In this document: piece by piece, positions 45,812-55,366 of the stretch
How the letters are laid out: every line of letters starts with the position of its first letter
Numbering within the stretch: the first letter of the stretch is position 1
From: Deltaproteobacteria bacterium
GTDB taxonomy: Bacteria > Desulfobacterota > Binatia > Binatales > Binataceae
Reading direction: 5' to 3'
Length of the DNA stretch: 64,000 nucleotides
Assembly (NCBI GenBank): GCA_021799495.1
Contig: JAJZAI010000008.1
Coordinates: 25,279-89,278 of the forward strand
Translations under genes and position numbers: made by a program
Notes under the pieces: model-generated
Told to the model about the DNA's origin: nothing
Database searches by the model: none
The model's input: only the letters and a program-made list of their open reading frames with translations

Positions 45812-46852
45812 TCAGCGCCGCACCGGACGCGCTTCGACCGGCGCGCCGACGCCGCCCATCAATTCGCGCCACCGCGCCCGCCGCATCCGCCATCCGCCCG
45901 GTCCAAGCCGCGCCAGATGACGGTTGAGCGCCTGCCGGATTTCGTTGTCGAGCCGCTCCATCTCGACTTCCTCGGGCAGCTTCGATCGATCGCGTCCGTC
46001 CTCGATTCCGTGCCGGCGGCGTCCGTAAAGCTCCTGCAGGCGCAGTTCGGCGCGCGCCATCGCGAGCCGGTATTTCTGATCGAGCCGCCTCAGCGCTTCG
46101 TTCATTTCGGCCACGGCGCGATAGCGGGCGCGCAAAATCAGCCACTCGGCAATCGCCGCCAACGTGATGCCGAACATCAGCAGCGCCGCCACCGCCGATC
46201 CCCACGCCGTCGCACGCCACCACGGCAGCGTGACCAGCTCGTGCTGATATTCGCTGACGTTGGCGTCGGTCGAGGCCGCGCGCTGGCGCGCGTCGTCCAG
46301 GGCGTTTTGCGCGGTTTGCGCCTTTTGCGCCGCTTCCTGCGCGTCGATCGTCAACCGATCGATTTCGGCGTTAAGTTCGCGTTCGCGCGCCAGAAACGGA
46401 TTCGGGATGCGAATCGTATCGCCCGCCATCAAATTGTCGTCCGAGAGGCGGCGGTTCGCCCGCGTCAAATCCGAAACGTCCACACCGAACAGCGCCGCGA
46501 TTCCTTCGAGCGTGTCGCCCGGACGGATCGTGTAGGGAAAATAGGCGCGCGGCCGATGCGGTTGCGCTTCCGCCGCCGCGGCCGGATTCGCCTGATCGCG
46601 CGGCGGGCGGGCAGCCGCATTGTCCGGCTGATCGGTTTCGGCCGGAGACCCGCTGGGAGCGGATGGCGACGCGGTCGCTGAGGACGAAACCGCCGGGCGC
46701 GCGCGATGCAACGGCGGCGATGCGGGCAGATCTACTTCGGTTGGCTCAGCCTGTGCCGTGCGAACCGCGTGCGGTCCAAAGATCGCCGCCATCGTCAGCA
46801 ATATTCCGCCGGCGAACGCCGCCGTCGGGAAATTTGAAACGGCGCCCTTCAT
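45812..46852 (-). CDS. LysM-domain membrane protein
   Basis: About 346 residues. An N-terminal signal or anchor (FAGGILLTMAAIFG) is followed by a long Pro/Ala/Ser-rich linker. A single LysM module follows (YTIRPGDTLEGIAALFGVD to NLMAGDTIRIPNP), then a predicted coiled coil (ELNAEIDRLTIDAQEAAQKAQ) and a second membrane helix (AALLMFGITLAAIAEWLIL). The C-terminus is basic. This FimV-like layout suggests peptidoglycan binding with a cytoplasmic partner domain. The ATG at 46852 is chosen because upstream residues in the frame look non-coding. Confidence 0.75.
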   Translation of the reverse strand: MKGAVSNFPTAAFAGGILLTMAAIFGPHAVRTAQAEPTEVDLPASPPLHRARPAVSSSATASPSAPSGSPAETDQPDNAAARPPRDQANPAAAAEAQPHRPRAYFPYTIRPGDTLEGIAALFGVDVSDLTRANRRLSDDNLMAGDTIRIPNPFLARERELNAEIDRLTIDAQEAAQKAQTAQNALDDARQRAASTDANVSEYQHELVTLPWWRATAWGSAVAALLMFGITLAAIAEWLILRARYRAVAEMNEALRRLDQKYRLAMARAELRLQELYGRRRHGIEDGRDRSKLPEEVEMERLDNEIRQALNRHLARLGPGGWRMRRARWRELMGGVGAPVEARPVRR

Positions 46853-46979
46853 AGAGCTTGCAAACAGACGAAAGTCTAATCGAAATCTCCATCCAAGCAA
46901 AGGTCGATTTCCGCAACTTTGCAACGTATTGCACGAATCAGCGCGCGTCTGACTATTATTGCGCCAGCCTCGCCGCAAA

Positions 46980-47732
46980 TTACGCCGTAAATCCTCGCAA
47001 GCCGGCGATTTCCATGCACGCCAGATACTCGCGATTCCCCGCCGCCCCCGCGATCGGCGATTCGATCGCGCCCGGCGCCGTGAATCCGTGCGTCCGCGCG
47101 AATTCGAGAATCTCCGCCAAAGCCGCGGCGCGCAATCCTTCGTTGCGCACCACGCCGCCTTTGCCGACCATGCCGCGGCCGACCTCGAATTGCGGCTTCA
47201 CCAGCGCGATAAACGTCGCGCCAGGCGCGGCCAGCGCGCGCGCCGCCGGCAAAACCAGCTTGAGCGAAATGAAGCTCACGTCGATCGTCACCAGATCCGG
47301 CCGATATGGCAGCGCCGCCGCGTCAACGTGGCGGATATTCGCGCGATCGATCACAGTCACGCGCGGGTCGCGCCTCAAACGGTCGGCAAGCTGGCCGTAG
47401 CCAACGTCGAGCGCGATCACGTGGGCGGCGCCGCGCCGCAAGAGCACATCGGTGAAGCCGCCGGTTGACGCGCCGATATCGAGCGCGCGCCGGCCGGTGG
47501 CGTCGATCGCGAAATGGTCCATCGCGCGGGCCAGCTTGCAGCCGCCCCGGCTCGCATATTCCGGTCCCGCGCCAATCACCAGGATTTCCGCCGTTTCATC
47601 GACGCGCAGGTCGGGCTTGGCGGCGGGCCGCGAATTCACGCGGACGCGGCCGGCCATGATCAGCCGCGCCGCGCGCTCGCGGCTTTCCGCGAGACCGCGG
47701 CGCGCCATCTCGGCGTCCAGCCGCGCGCGCAT
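46980..47732 (-). CDS. tlyA: TlyA-family rRNA 2'-O-methyltransferase (haemolysin A family)
   Basis: 250 residues. An N-terminal S4 RNA-binding domain (MARRGLAESRERAARLIMAGRV) precedes an FtsJ-like SAM methyltransferase domain with LDIGASTGGFTDVLLRRGA, DVGYGQLADRLR and ALVKPQFEVGR. TlyA enzymes methylate ribose of cytidines in 16S and 23S rRNA. It lies 48 bases after xseB on the same strand, a common neighbourhood for this family. Confidence 0.93.
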   Translation of the reverse strand: MRARLDAEMARRGLAESRERAARLIMAGRVRVNSRPAAKPDLRVDETAEILVIGAGPEYASRGGCKLARAMDHFAIDATGRRALDIGASTGGFTDVLLRRGAAHVIALDVGYGQLADRLRRDPRVTVIDRANIRHVDAAALPYRPDLVTIDVSFISLKLVLPAARALAAPGATFIALVKPQFEVGRGMVGKGGVVRNEGLRAAALAEILEFARTHGFTAPGAIESPIAGAAGNREYLACMEIAGLRGFTA

Positions 47733-47780
47733 CGTCAGGCCCGGTTGGTCCCGCGCCGCGAGCGCGAACCGACGCGGGCG

Positions 47781-48077
47781 TCAATCCGGATTTTCGTCTT
47801 CATCGTCGAGCGGCTCGCTGATCAACTCGCCGTCGGGACCGCGCGTCAGCACTTCGACGCGGCGCTCGGCCTCGTCGAGGCGGCGGTTGAGCGCGCGCAC
47901 CAGGCCGACGCCGCGTTCAAAGTCCGCAATCGATTCTTCAAGCGATCGTTCTCCCGATTCGATCCGCGCGACGATCGCCTCAAGCTCGGCCAACTGATCT
48001 TCAAATTTGACCGAATCGTCCGCCTGCGCTGAACCCGCGTCGCCGGCGGCCGGCGGATTTTTTCGTTGCGTCGCCAT
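47781..48077 (-). CDS. xseB: exodeoxyribonuclease VII small subunit
   Basis: 98 residues, with the XseB helical signature FEDQLAELEAIVARIESGERSLEES followed by FERGVGLVRALNRRLDEAE. It binds the XseA large subunit to form the single-strand exonuclease. A short acidic tail follows. It starts 8 bases after the xseA stop. Confidence 0.95.
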   Translation of the reverse strand: MATQRKNPPAAGDAGSAQADDSVKFEDQLAELEAIVARIESGERSLEESIADFERGVGLVRALNRRLDEAERRVEVLTRGPDGELISEPLDDEDENPD

Positions 48078-48085
48078 CCCGATGC

Positions 48086-49450
48086 CTAGACCTCCCGGCC
48101 GGTCGTGCGGGCGCGCAGGCGCCCGCGAAAAAGCCTGATTTCCAAATCGCCGCCGACCGCGGCACGTTCCGCGTCGGTCAGCGCGCGTCCGGTCGCGGCG
48201 TCCTTGACCACCGCGTAACCGCGTTCGAGCACGCGCAGGGGCGAGACGCCGTCAAGGCGGCCCGACGCGGCGCGAAACCGGCCGCGCGCCTGCTCGATTC
48301 GCGACGAGATCGCGGCGTTCAGACGCTCAGCCGCGGCCGCCGCCGCAAGCCGCCGTTCGCGCGCCAGCGGCGCGGGACTGCGCAGCCCGGCGCGCAACTC
48401 CGCCACCCGCGCGCGCGCCGTCATCACGCGCCGCTGGAACGCCGCCGCAAGCTCCAGCGCGGCATCGTCGGCGGATTGGCGGGCCTGCCTGATGGCGGCG
48501 CGCGGATCGCCGAACCGGGCGCGGAGATGTTCCAGTTCGCGCCGCCAGTTGTTAATCGATCGCGCCGCCGCAACGGCCAGTTTGCGCCGCCGATCTGTCA
48601 AGAAATTCTGAATTTCGGCCAGCTCCGGCACGACCATTTGCGCGGCCGCCGACGGCGTCGGCGCGCGCCGATCGGCGACGAAATCGGCGATCGTGAAGTC
48701 GATTTCATGGCCCACCGCCGAAACCACGGGAATCCGCGATCGGTAAATCGCCCGCGCGACAACCTCCTCGTTGAAAGCCCACAGGTCTTCGAGCGATCCG
48801 CCGCCGCGGCCGACGATAATCACCTCGGCGCGTCCGTCCGCGTTGAGATCGTCGATCGCCGCCGCGATATCGGCCGCCGCCGACTGGCCCTGAACCAGCG
48901 CGGGCCTGACGATGACGTGCAGGCGCGGAAACCGGTCGTGGAGAATCCGCAGGATATCGCGCAGGCCCGCGCCGCCGCGCGCCGTCGCCACGCCGACCGC
49001 GCGCGGCAGATACGGCAGCTCGCGCTTGCGCGCGGGATCGAACAAGCCTTCGGCCTCAAGCCGGCGCTTGAGCTGCTCGAACGCGATTTGCAGCGCGCCG
49101 GTGCCGCGCGGCTCAAGCTCCTCGGCGTAAACCTGCAGATCGCCGCGCGCCTCGTAGATGCCCACGCGCCCGCGCACCAGCACTTCCATCCCGCTTTCGA
49201 GCTTGAAGCGCAGGCGGCGATTCTCCGACGCGAACATCACGACGGAGATCGCGCTCTGCTCGTCCTTGAGCGTGAAGTAACAATGGCCCGAGGGCGGGAT
49301 GCGGACGTTCGAGATTTCGCCGGCGACCCAGAACTCGCCGAGATTGCGCCGCAGCGCGTCGCGCACCGTGCGCACCAGCTCGGTGACGCTCATCGCGCCG
49401 CGCGCGGCTTCGGCCGCGCGCGGAATCGTCAGTTCAAGCTGCCCCGGCAT
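48086..49450 (-). CDS. xseA: exodeoxyribonuclease VII large subunit
   Basis: About 454 residues. The N-terminal OB fold (FWVAGEISNVRIPPSGHCYFTLKD) is followed by the catalytic domain with GVATARGGAGLRDIL, VIIVGRGGGSLEDLWAFNEE and PVVSAVGHEIDFTIADFVADRRAPTP split over residues ~240-300. A long helical region and a C-terminal RGYAVV motif come last. The canonical ATS in the family's GV(I/V)TS segment reads ATARG here. Starts at 49450 (ATG) and 49504 (TTG) are both possible; neither has a good Shine-Dalgarno. Confidence 0.94.
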   Translation of the reverse strand: MPGQLELTIPRAAEAARGAMSVTELVRTVRDALRRNLGEFWVAGEISNVRIPPSGHCYFTLKDEQSAISVVMFASENRRLRFKLESGMEVLVRGRVGIYEARGDLQVYAEELEPRGTGALQIAFEQLKRRLEAEGLFDPARKRELPYLPRAVGVATARGGAGLRDILRILHDRFPRLHVIVRPALVQGQSAAADIAAAIDDLNADGRAEVIIVGRGGGSLEDLWAFNEEVVARAIYRSRIPVVSAVGHEIDFTIADFVADRRAPTPSAAAQMVVPELAEIQNFLTDRRRKLAVAAARSINNWRRELEHLRARFGDPRAAIRQARQSADDAALELAAAFQRRVMTARARVAELRAGLRSPAPLARERRLAAAAAAERLNAAISSRIEQARGRFRAASGRLDGVSPLRVLERGYAVVKDAATGRALTDAERAAVGGDLEIRLFRGRLRARTTGREV

Positions 49451-49510
49451 CGCGGAGTTCGCGCCGGCCGGGCCGGCGCCCGCCCGGCTGCGCGCGCGCT
49501 TCAAGAGCGC

Positions 49511-50923
49511 TCAGTTCGCGCTCGCCGCTTTGACGGGCGCGGGCGCTTGATCGTTGCGCGCAAGGTCGGTTTTGTACTTGCTCCAATGCTCCAGGATGCT
49601 GATCGCCTTTTCAAGCTGAACATCCTTTTCCGGCTTCGCCGCCGCGGCTCCCGCGGCCGACTGCTGCGCAGGCTCGCCGGCGCCGCCGCCGGCCGCAGGC
49701 TGCGCCTTGCGACGGACCTGCCCGTTCTTGAAGTGATGGAGCAGGTCGCGCTCGTGGATCTCCTCGTTGAGATCGATTTTCGCGCCCGACTGTTCGAGCG
49801 CGGCGATCGTCTCCTGCGGCGGCTCGACGACGACGTCGGGCGTGATTCCCACCGCCTGAATCGAACGGCCGTTGGGCGTGTAGTAGCGCGCCGTCGTCAG
49901 CCTGAGCGCCGATTCGTCGTCGAGCGGCAGGATCGTCTGCACCGAACCCTTGCCGAAGGTCTGCGTGCCCTCGATAATCGCGCGCCGCTGATCCTGCAGC
50001 GCGCCGGCGACGATTTCGCTCGCGCTCGCGCTGCCGCCGTTCACCAGCACCACCATCGGATAGTCTTCAAACGACTTCTTCTTCTGCGCGAAAAATTTCT
50101 GCTGCTGGTTCTCGGTGCGTCCCTGCGTGTAAACGATCAGGCCGCCGTCAAGAAAATCGTTGCCGATCGCCACCGCCTGGTTCAAAAGCCCGCCCGGATT
50201 GTCGCGCAAATCGAGCACCAGGCCCTTGATTTTGCCGTGGTCCTCCTTGCGGAATTTCGCGAGCGCGCCGGCCACGTCGGTGTCGGTGCCGTCCTGGAAA
50301 GTGGTGATCCGGATATAGTCGTAACCGTCCTTAAGGTTCTTGGCCTTGACCGAATCAATATGAATCACGTCGCGCGTGACCGTCACGGTGAAGAGGTCGG
50401 GAATGCCCTCGCGATGGATGGTCAGGCGGATTTTGCTGCCTTTCGGCCCGCGCATCCGCTTGACCGCGTCGGTCAGCGTCATGCCTTTGGTGAAATCGTT
50501 GTCGATCTTGATAATCTGGTCGCCCGACTTGATTCCGGCTTTGTACGCCGGCGTTCCCTCGATCGGCGAGACCACGGTCAGCACGTCGTTGCGGATCGTG
50601 ATTTCGATGCCCAAGCCGCCGAAACTGCCGCGCGTCTCGACTTCCAGATCGCGATAAAGATCGGGCGTCAGGTACGCGCTATGCGGATCCAGCGACGCCA
50701 GCATCCCGGTGATCGCGCCGTTGATAAGCTGCTTGGTCGTAACCGGCTCGACATAGTTTTTCTGCACGATCGCCAGCACGTTGGCGAACGTTTGCAGCTC
50801 CTTGTAGGTATCGTCGGGCAGGGCTTGCGCGCGCTCGACCGCCAAATCGCCGATCACGAGCACGCACACGCCCAGCGCGATTAACAGCGCCACAATCAAC
50901 CGGTTGCGTTTATTTGATGACAT
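49511..50923 (-). CDS. ctpA: carboxyl-terminal processing protease (S41A family)
   Basis: About 470 residues. One N-terminal membrane anchor (LIVALLIALGVCVLVIGDLA) is followed by an S41 N-terminal part with DPHSAYLTPD and a PDZ domain (GLGIEITIRNDVLTVVSPI, SGDQIIKIDN). The catalytic serine region is VNGGSASASEIVAGALQD and the lysine is in GTQTFGKGSVQTI. A low-complexity Ala/Gln linker precedes the C-terminus. It acts in the periplasm on C-termini of envelope proteins. The ATG at 50923 has AGGCGGA upstream. Confidence 0.94.
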   Translation of the reverse strand: MSSNKRNRLIVALLIALGVCVLVIGDLAVERAQALPDDTYKELQTFANVLAIVQKNYVEPVTTKQLINGAITGMLASLDPHSAYLTPDLYRDLEVETRGSFGGLGIEITIRNDVLTVVSPIEGTPAYKAGIKSGDQIIKIDNDFTKGMTLTDAVKRMRGPKGSKIRLTIHREGIPDLFTVTVTRDVIHIDSVKAKNLKDGYDYIRITTFQDGTDTDVAGALAKFRKEDHGKIKGLVLDLRDNPGGLLNQAVAIGNDFLDGGLIVYTQGRTENQQQKFFAQKKKSFEDYPMVVLVNGGSASASEIVAGALQDQRRAIIEGTQTFGKGSVQTILPLDDESALRLTTARYYTPNGRSIQAVGITPDVVVEPPQETIAALEQSGAKIDLNEEIHERDLLHHFKNGQVRRKAQPAAGGGAGEPAQQSAAGAAAAKPEKDVQLEKAISILEHWSKYKTDLARNDQAPAPVKAASAN

Positions 50924-50989
50924 CCGAAATCCGCCTGGGTTCATTTAAGTCCGGTCCGCGCGGCGCCTCGTAGAGCGCGGCCGGCCGAA

Positions 50990-51589
50990 TTATCCGTTCT
51001 TCGCCTTGACCAAATCCACGAGCGCTTCGCTGATATCCGGATTCGCCCAATCATAGGGTCCAAGATGATGCGCCACGATCCGGCCCTGCTGGTCGATGAT
51101 GAAAGTTTCCGGAATGCCGCTCACGTCGTAGGCGTCGCCGACCTTGTTCGCCGGATCGAGCAGCACCGGAAACTTGAAGCCGTATTTGGCCATGAAGGGC
51201 GCGACCGCGGCTTTGCCGTCGCTATCCTGGCTGACCGCGAGAATCACGAAATTGGGATCGCCGCGCAGCTTTTCATAGAGTTTTTCGATCGACGGCATCT
51301 CCTCGCGGCACGGCCCGCACCATGTCGCCCAGATATTCAGGAATACCACTTTGCCGCGCAGTCCGGAGAGCGTGACGGTCTTGCCGTCGAGGCCGGTCAA
51401 AGTGAAGTTCGCCGCCATCTTGCCCGCAGCGACCTCATTGCCCGCCGCCGCCGGCTTGATCGTGACCGGCGCGTCCGCCGCCGTATCGGCCGGGCCAGGG
51501 CCGCCGAAATTCACCGCCGCGATCAGGACTAGCGCCGCGAGCAGCACCGCTCCCGCGATCAGCGAAAGTATCTTCGCGTCCCGTCCCAT
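50990..51589 (-). CDS. TlpA/ResA-like membrane-anchored thioredoxin
   Basis: 199 residues: an N-terminal signal-anchor (LIAGAVLLAALVLIAAV), then a thioredoxin fold with NFTLTGLDGKTVTL, the redox motif WATWCGPCREEMP, and the family's EGVxxx-like SGIPETFIIDQQGRIV segment. It probably reduces periplasmic disulphides, for example apocytochrome cysteines before haem attachment. That would fit the many c-type cytochromes of this window. It lies 3 bases after lgt. Confidence 0.9.
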   Translation of the reverse strand: MGRDAKILSLIAGAVLLAALVLIAAVNFGGPGPADTAADAPVTIKPAAAGNEVAAGKMAANFTLTGLDGKTVTLSGLRGKVVFLNIWATWCGPCREEMPSIEKLYEKLRGDPNFVILAVSQDSDGKAAVAPFMAKYGFKFPVLLDPANKVGDAYDVSGIPETFIIDQQGRIVAHHLGPYDWANPDISEALVDLVKAKNG

Positions 51590-51592
51590 CGC

Positions 51593-52429
51593 TCAGGCCC
51601 TCAACGTGGCCGGCGGTTCGACTGCGGCGCCGCGCCGCGGCGCGCTGGCGTACCAGACCGCCGCGCCCGCCGCCATCATCACGATCGAAATCAACTGCGC
51701 TTCGCTCAGGCCCCACAAAACGCGCGGGTTGATGCGCAGAAACTCGACCAGAAACCGCACCAGCCCCGACAGCATCAGGTACAACGCCAGCAGCCGCCCT
51801 TCCGGCGCGGCCCGCCGTATCGACCACAGCAGCGCGAAAATGCCGGCGTACAGGACCGCTTCGTAGATGGGCGTCGGATGCACCCGCACGCCGGGGAAAT
51901 AGCCCGAAACCAGGTTGTCGTTGGCGTCGAGCTTGAGCACCGTATGCGCGTTCCATCCGACGATCGCCTTCGGATACGCCATCGCCCACGGCAGCGTTGA
52001 CGGCACGCCCCAGTCGCCGTCGCCCGACAGCAGGCATCCGAGCCGGCCGAACGCCTGGCCAAGCACTAGCGCCGGCGCGCTCATGTCGAACAATTGAACG
52101 ATTCCGACCCGGTAGCGGCGCGCGACGATGGCGGTCGCGACGACCCCGCCAATAAAACCGCCGTACCATACGAAGCCCGCGCCCGAAAACACGATCGACC
52201 ACGGATTCGCCCGATAAATCGGCCAATTGTCAAATACGTCGTAAAGCCGCGAACCGGCGATTCCACCGATCGCGGCCCAGACCACGGCGGCGTTCGCGAG
52301 GTCCGTGTCGATCCCGCGCCGGCGGCATTCGCTCGTCAGCAGCAGGTCGGCCGAGATAAAGCCCAACGCCATCATCAGGCCGTAGCTGTAAATTGTGATC
52401 GGCCCCAGATGCAGCAAAACCGGAATCAT
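51593..52429 (-). CDS. lgt: prolipoprotein diacylglyceryl transferase
   Basis: 278 residues with about seven hydrophobic segments. Family motifs are an N-terminal ITIYSYGLMMALGF, SGAGFVWYGGFIGG, FGRLGCLLSGDGDWG and HPTPIYEAVLY. It transfers diacylglycerol to the lipobox cysteine of prolipoproteins in the inner membrane, including probably the coxB and other lipoproteins here. It is divergent from dtd with a 105-base gap. Confidence 0.95.
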   Translation of the reverse strand: MIPVLLHLGPITIYSYGLMMALGFISADLLLTSECRRRGIDTDLANAAVVWAAIGGIAGSRLYDVFDNWPIYRANPWSIVFSGAGFVWYGGFIGGVVATAIVARRYRVGIVQLFDMSAPALVLGQAFGRLGCLLSGDGDWGVPSTLPWAMAYPKAIVGWNAHTVLKLDANDNLVSGYFPGVRVHPTPIYEAVLYAGIFALLWSIRRAAPEGRLLALYLMLSGLVRFLVEFLRINPRVLWGLSEAQLISIVMMAAGAAVWYASAPRRGAAVEPPATLRA

Positions 52430-52534
52430 CGTTCAACCAAGTATAATACGGTTGCGGCAAGTACGACACTATCGCTCCGGCCGCCGCGGCCGCGGGATTG
52501 CGCCGCGCCATCGCGATAGTTTATTGACGCTCCG

Positions 52535-53014
52535 ATGCGCGCGATTGTTCAACGGGTCAGTTCGGCCGAAGTCCGGGTCGGCGGGCGCACGATCGGCAAA
52601 ATCGGCCCGGGATTCGCCGTGCTGCTCGGCGTGACGCATGGCGACGACGAAGCCGACGCCGATTATATCGCCGATCGGATCGCCGGAATGAGGGTCTTCG
52701 CGGACGCCGCGGGAAAGATGAATCTGGCGCTGGCCGCGGCCGGCGGCGCGGTGCTGGCGATTTCGCAGTTCACGCTCTACGCCGATCCCGGCCAGCGCCG
52801 GCCGTCATTTGCCGCGGCGGCGGCGCCCGAGCCGGCGCGGCGCCTGTACGAATGCTTTGTCTCGCGCCTGCGCGCGCGCGATGTTAGCGTGGAAACAGGC
52901 GAGTTCGGCGCCCACATGGAATTGGCGCTGGTCAACGACGGCCCGGTCACAATCATCCTCGATAGCCGGGAACGCCGCCCAGCGGCTCGTCCGAATTCTT
53001 CGGAGATTCGTTAA
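52535..53014 (+). CDS. dtd: D-aminoacyl-tRNA deacylase
   Basis: 159 residues, the DTD length. Motifs are MRAIVQRVSSAEVRVGG at the N-terminus, ISQFTLYADPGQRRPSF in the middle, and the cross-subunit Gly-cisPro segment ALVNDGPVTIIL near the C-terminus. It removes D-amino acids mischarged on tRNA. The next gene starts 4 bases later. Confidence 0.96.
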   Translation: MRAIVQRVSSAEVRVGGRTIGKIGPGFAVLLGVTHGDDEADADYIADRIAGMRVFADAAGKMNLALAAAGGAVLAISQFTLYADPGQRRPSFAAAAAPEPARRLYECFVSRLRARDVSVETGEFGAHMELALVNDGPVTIILDSRERRPAARPNSSEIR

Positions 53015-53018
53015 CGCG

Positions 53019-53504
53019 ATGGCGCGGGCAGGATTTTACGCGGTCGAAGCGGGCAGGATTTCCTTCCGCCGCGACGGCCATTGGTACAACGACGACGAGC
53101 GCATCGAAAATCCGCGCATCGCGCTGCTCTTTAGCCGCAGCCTCAAGCGCGCCCCCGACGGCGGCTACTACCTGCAAGTGGCCGAAGAGCGCGCGCCGAT
53201 CACGGTCGAGGACACGCCTTACGTCGTGGTCACGGTCGAAGACGCGCCGGACGGCGGGCTGGTCCTCGTCACCAACGACGAGGAACGCGAGCCGCTCGAT
53301 CCGGCGGCGCTCGAGGTCGGTTCCGGCCACGTTTTGTATTGCACGGTCAAAGGCGGACAGTTCCGCGCGCGGTTCTTGCGCTCGGCCTACTACCATCTGG
53401 CCGATCGCTTCGTCGCCGCGGACGGCGGCAAGGGCTTCGCGATCGAAATCGCCGGCCGGCGCTATCCGATCCGCTACGCCGCGGCCGCGCACGATCCTTC
53501 CTGA
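53019..53504 (+). CDS. DUF1285-like protein
   Basis: 161 residues. The N-terminal ISFRRDGHWYNDDERIENPRI and VAEERAPITVEDTPYVVVTV segments resemble the DUF1285 family of unknown function, as I recall it. The rest is a predicted beta-rich soluble protein with no signal peptide. The open frame extends upstream into dtd, but the ATG at 53019 follows the dtd stop by 4 bases and fits the family start. A Shine-Dalgarno GGAG is rather far (13 bases). Confidence 0.6.
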   Translation: MARAGFYAVEAGRISFRRDGHWYNDDERIENPRIALLFSRSLKRAPDGGYYLQVAEERAPITVEDTPYVVVTVEDAPDGGLVLVTNDEEREPLDPAALEVGSGHVLYCTVKGGQFRARFLRSAYYHLADRFVAADGGKGFAIEIAGRRYPIRYAAAAHDPS

Positions 53505-53511
53505 AACCAAA

Positions 53512-54006
53512 TTGGCTACGCTCGCGGCTCCAACCTTCAATATCGTGCTGGTGCGGCCCGAAATTCCGCAGAACTCCGGGGCGATCGGGCGGCTCGCGGC
53601 GGCGGCCAAAGCGCGGCTCCATCTGGTGGGACCGCTCGGTTTCTCGCTCGCGGATCGCTATCTGAAGCGCGCCGGCCTCGATTACTGGCCGTTCGTCGAT
53701 TTGCGCGTCTATCGCGACTGGGAGGAGTTCGACGCGCTTCATCAGACGCTGCGTTCGTCTTCTTTCCGGTATTTCTCGGCACGGGCGCAAAAAACCTATC
53801 TGGCGGCGGATTACCGCGCCGGCGATTATCTCGTCTTTGGCAGCGAGACCAAGGGGCTCGGCGCGGATTTTCTCGCGCCGCACGCCAATTCCGCCTATCG
53901 CATTCCGATCTTCGAGCCGGGCGTGCGCAGCCTGAATCTCGCCAATGCGGTTTCGATCGTCCTGTACGAAGGCCTGCGCCGCACGAATTTTCTCAAAGAC
54001 GAGTGA
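53512..54006 (+). CDS. trmL: tRNA (cytidine(34)-2'-O)-methyltransferase
   Basis: 164 residues, the small SPOUT methyltransferase length. NIVLVRPEIPQNSGAIGRLAAA at the N-terminus, FGSETKGLGADFL and the knot segment RIPIFEPGVRSLNLANAVSIVLYE are typical for TrmL/YibK. It methylates the wobble nucleotide ribose of tRNA-Leu. The start is a TTG with no clear Shine-Dalgarno. It lies 7 bases after the DUF1285-like gene and converges on nhaA with a 4-base gap. Confidence 0.93.
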   Translation: MATLAAPTFNIVLVRPEIPQNSGAIGRLAAAAKARLHLVGPLGFSLADRYLKRAGLDYWPFVDLRVYRDWEEFDALHQTLRSSSFRYFSARAQKTYLAADYRAGDYLVFGSETKGLGADFLAPHANSAYRIPIFEPGVRSLNLANAVSIVLYEGLRRTNFLKDE

Positions 54007-54010
54007 TTCT

Positions 54011-55258
54011 TCATCGGCATCCGCGCGACCCGCGCTCGCCAAGGCTCAGGAGCAGCGCGCCGGCGAGCGCGGACAACGACGATCCCGCCAGAATCGCGAG
54101 CTTCGCTTCCTCGGCCATCGCGGAATGAAAGCCGAAGGCCAACTGCGCGATGAACAGCGACATCGTGAAGCCGATTCCCGCCAGCATCCCGATGCCGATC
54201 AACGTGCGGCCGGCCATCCCGTCGGGCAACTCCCCGACCCCCGTCCGCACCGCCAGCAGCGTCGCGCCGATTACTCCGGCCGGCTTGCCGATCAGCAAGC
54301 CAAGCGCCGTGCCCATCGCGGCGGGCGAGGCGAGCGCGGCCAAGCCGAGGCCGCCGAAGCCCAGCCCGGCGTTGGCGAGCGCGAAAATCGGCAGAATCGC
54401 AAAATTGACCCACGGATTCAGCAGATGCTCCAAACGGCGCAGCGGGGAGTCGCCGCCGCGGTCAGGATGGGTTTCGACGGCGAGAAAATCGCCGGCGCCG
54501 TCAACGGACGCGCGCGGCGGGCCTGGCACGCACATCGCAAGAATGACGCCGGCGATCGTCGGATGCACCCCGCTCATCGCGACCGCGCACCACAAGCCCG
54601 CGCCGATCGTCAAATACGGCCACAGCCGCCGCACGCCCGTCCAGTTCAGCGCGATCAGCGCGGCGGTCGCGGCGGCGGCCATGCCGAGCGCGCCGGGTGA
54701 AACCGTCTCGCCGTAAAACAGCCCGATCACCAGAATCGCGCCGAGGTCGTCGATAATCGCGAGCGCCGTCAGGAACGCGATCGCGGCCGGCGGCACGCGC
54801 GATCCCAGCGCGCGCATCACGCCCAGCGCGAAGGCGATATCGGTCGCCATCGCGATTCCCCATCCGTGCGCCGCGCCGGTGCGCCCCGCGATTGCGGCGT
54901 AAATCGCGATCGGCGCGATCATCCCGCCGGTCGCGGCGATCGCCGGAGTGGCCGCGGCGCGCGCCGTCCGCAACCGGCCCGCGGTAAGCTCAAATTTGAT
55001 TTCGAGGCCAACCTGCAAAAAGAACACCGCCATCAGCAGGTCGTTGATAAGAAGCTGCAGCGAGGCGAGCGGCGCAAAGGGCCCCACCCGCACGCCGATC
55101 GGCATCCGGCAAAACGCTTCGTAGCCGCCGCTCCACGGAGAGTTCGCCCATCCCAGCGCGATCAGCGCGGAGCCGAGCAGCATCGCGCCCGGCAATCCCT
55201 CCCACTCGGCAATCCGCTTCATCCGCTCCGCACGCTGGCGCGATCGAGGTTTCGCCAT
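54011..55258 (-). CDS. nhaA: Na+/H+ antiporter NhaA
   Basis: 415 residues with about twelve hydrophobic segments. The ion-binding pair is present in TALAIIDDLGAILVI (two adjacent Asp), and FFLQVGLEIKFELTAG and ATDIAFALGVM are family motifs. It exchanges external protons for internal sodium in the inner membrane. It ends 4 bases from trmL on the opposite strand. The N-terminus has a basic leader of about 14 residues before the first helix. Confidence 0.95.
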   Translation of the reverse strand: MAKPRSRQRAERMKRIAEWEGLPGAMLLGSALIALGWANSPWSGGYEAFCRMPIGVRVGPFAPLASLQLLINDLLMAVFFLQVGLEIKFELTAGRLRTARAAATPAIAATGGMIAPIAIYAAIAGRTGAAHGWGIAMATDIAFALGVMRALGSRVPPAAIAFLTALAIIDDLGAILVIGLFYGETVSPGALGMAAAATAALIALNWTGVRRLWPYLTIGAGLWCAVAMSGVHPTIAGVILAMCVPGPPRASVDGAGDFLAVETHPDRGGDSPLRRLEHLLNPWVNFAILPIFALANAGLGFGGLGLAALASPAAMGTALGLLIGKPAGVIGATLLAVRTGVGELPDGMAGRTLIGIGMLAGIGFTMSLFIAQLAFGFHSAMAEEAKLAILAGSSLSALAGALLLSLGERGSRGCR

Positions 55259-55366
55259 GCGGCCAGACCGCCGCGCGGCAATGCGAATCTACGGCGCGCG
55301 CGGACGCCGATCGAGGCCAACCGGCGGCCCGATGCGCGAATTCTGCTCAGCTGATTATTCCGGCGT

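Noticed and set aside
48476..50884. 802-codon plus-strand open frame
   Set aside because: Spans two minus-strand genes (xseA, ctpA) in antisense; no domain content.
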